Positions 30,901-31,982 of a stretch of DNA of 31,982 nt are shown in pieces. Below the pieces are notes generated by a model, which saw nothing but the letters and a program-made list of their open reading frames with translations, made no database searches and had not been told where the DNA came from. The DNA comes from a virus. Positions within the stretch are counted from its first letter, which is position 1; each line of letters starts with the position of its first letter. Location of the stretch: positions 1-31,982 of IMG/VR virus record IMGVR_UViG_3300031977_000676; one strand, given 5' to 3'. The position numbers and the translations under genes are program-made.

Positions 30901-31634
30901 TGTTTAAAAAACTCCTCATCTTCTACCAGTCTAATTTCATCGCCTCTAATAACTATGGACTTTCTGTCCATATAACGTGCCTCGGGTGTAGGTGCATCTG
31001 CACCATGTGGTATTCTTCCGTCAAATATTAACAATCTATTTGGTTTAAATTCTATTTCTGCAATTTGGTGATTCTTTATATGATTTGCACGACCATGTAA
31101 ACCCTGTTGCATTTCGTCATATATTCTCAAAGGGCCTCCCCAATGTTTCTCCCAAAACTTATTGGTATAATATAAAAACGATAGATTCCACTCATCTTCA
31201 TCTTCACAATCTGCATGTGTTGTTCCGTGTAAACCTTGTGTTTGTGAATTCAGTCCCATGTATTGAAATCTTTCCCACTTAAAACCAAAGTCTGTTTGTA
31301 ATTTTCTATCTAAATATCTTGCGACTGCTCTACAATCATATAACTCAGACCAAGAATCTTCGTGCATCTCTTTTGCAAAATTAGGATATTCATACTTCTT
31401 TCCACTCCGTCCAGCGTCAAAGAGTCCAACACCCCAAAACTGATGATGAGGTAATCCAGTAGGACTACCAGCATTCACTTGGTTTTGTTTAGACCATATT
31501 TGATTTCTAGAAAATGTATTATCAATCCAATGGTGTATTTGTACAGGTAACCAATTATCAACAATGTGAATGTCTTTAAGTGGGAATCCTATGTCTTGTA
31601 ACTTGAAGGACTCATCATGGTAAATGAGTTCCAT
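30888..31634 (-). CDS. 2OG-Fe(II) oxygenase
   Basis: 248 residues. H140 and D142 (GTTHADCEDEDEWN), GGPLRIYD, the distal H210 (FDGRIPHGADAP) and a following Arg (R220 or R224, ARYMDRKSIVIRG) make a complete iron and 2-oxoglutarate site of the prolyl-4-hydroxylase-like type. It is distinct in sequence from the other three oxygenases in the window. Substrate unknown. It overlaps the next gene by 13 bases. Confidence 0.85.
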   Translation of the reverse strand: MELIYHDESFKLQDIGFPLKDIHIVDNWLPVQIHHWIDNTFSRNQIWSKQNQVNAGSPTGLPHHQFWGVGLFDAGRSGKKYEYPNFAKEMHEDSWSELYDCRAVARYLDRKLQTDFGFKWERFQYMGLNSQTQGLHGTTHADCEDEDEWNLSFLYYTNKFWEKHWGGPLRIYDEMQQGLHGRANHIKNHQIAEIEFKPNRLLIFDGRIPHGADAPTPEARYMDRKSIVIRGDEIRLVEDEEFFKQCPR

Positions 31635-31637
31635 GCA

Positions 31638-31982
31638 TTAACCTGTTCTTGAATCGGGTGTTACCATTGGGTCGGGGAACGCTGCAAGATAATCGTCTAA
31701 TGGTTTTAAAGTATCTTCTCTTGTTTGCTGAATCTCATTTGCAACAGTTTCAAACACTGACCAAATTGCATCAAAATATTCTAATGTTCTTCTTGCATCT
31801 GCACGTCTAGGGTGATTAGACCCCTCTCTTCCAGCAATATTTGCATAATTTAAATCATACATACCGTATTGTTGTGCAGTGGAATTTGTATAATCAATTA
31901 CTACACTTTCAAGTCTATTGATAAATTGTTTATTTAAGTTATAACATAAAGGTGGTTCTGCATTATCAATATACAATTCGAT
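31638..31982 (-). CDS. Hypothetical protein, cut by window edge
   Basis: The frame stays open to the window end, so the true start is probably outside; the in-frame TTG at 31976 is not a convincing start. About 114 codons are visible, with a helical middle (DARRTLEYFDAIWSVFETVA) and the C-terminus YLAAFPDPMVTPDSRTG. No family is recognised. Its stop is three bases before the next gene, so it belongs to the oxygenase unit. Confidence 0.65.
   Translation of the reverse strand: MELYIDNAEPPLCYNLNKQFINRLESVVIDYTNSTAQQYGMYDLNYANIAGREGSNHPRRADARRTLEYFDAIWSVFETVANEIQQTREDTLKPLDDYLAAFPDPMVTPDSRTG

Overview
This window is part of the genome of an AT-rich, T4-like marine myovirus. Every gene I can support lies on the minus strand, so the genome reads from right to left here. 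The evidence is strong synteny with the T4 core: neck genes 13, 14 and 15, terminase 16 and 17, sheath and tube 18 and 19, portal 20, prohead core 67 and 68, protease 21, scaffold 22, capsid 23, then uvsY, uvsW, gene 55, genes 47 and 46, and the first codons of sliding clamp gene 45 at the left edge. Four 2OG-Fe(II) oxygenases, a peptide deformylase, a CobS-like AAA ATPase and a CobT-like VWA protein match the accessory content of T4-like viruses of marine bacteria. The host cannot be read from the window. No photosynthesis gene is present, so a heterotrophic marine bacterium is a reasonable but unproven guess.

Layout in direction of transcription. 31982-29013: an accessory block with an edge-truncated unknown gene, two 2OG oxygenases flanking a DUF6065-like protein, and a small membrane/coiled-coil protein. 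28976-24273: gp13, gp14, gp15, gp16, gp17. 24206-16297: gp18, gp19, gp20, gp67, gp68-position protein, gp21, gp22, gp23, closed by a UUCG-loop terminator. 16185-15162: two small proteins and a gp19-like tail protein. 15131-12070: UvsY, a 2OG oxygenase, UvsW helicase and an unknown protein. 11985-10967: a tightly overlapping five-gene cassette of a membrane-anchored c-type cytochrome and four mini membrane proteins, three or four of which are too short for ordinary gene calling. 10832-7499: gp55 late sigma factor and the gp47/gp46 recombination nuclease. 7485-5026: a late 435-residue unknown, peptide deformylase and an oxygenase whose start is buried in the deformylase gene. 4950-1: an early-type block with a 101-residue unknown, the VWA/metalloprotease-like protein, two small proteins, the AAA ATPase, a DUF3310-like protein and gp45.

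Regulation is unusually legible. Three near-identical sigma70-type promoters (TTGACA, 18-base spacer, TATACT) serve the left-hand block. T4-type late promoters (TATAAATA) precede the structural genes. In three late genes (435-residue protein, gp20 portal, 86-residue membrane protein) the late box lies exactly five bases from the ATG, and in two other genes (VWA protein, gp55) the -10 box lies exactly six bases from the ATG. These geometries predict leaderless mRNAs, while most other genes carry clear AGGAG-type ribosome binding sites.

The most notable observations are the cytochrome c/mini-membrane-protein cassette, the recurrent leaderless-promoter geometry, near-total absence of GATC (one site found by eye in 32 kb), the HExxH-plus-VWA partner of the CobS-like ATPase, and the 125-base out-of-frame overlap of deformylase and oxygenase.
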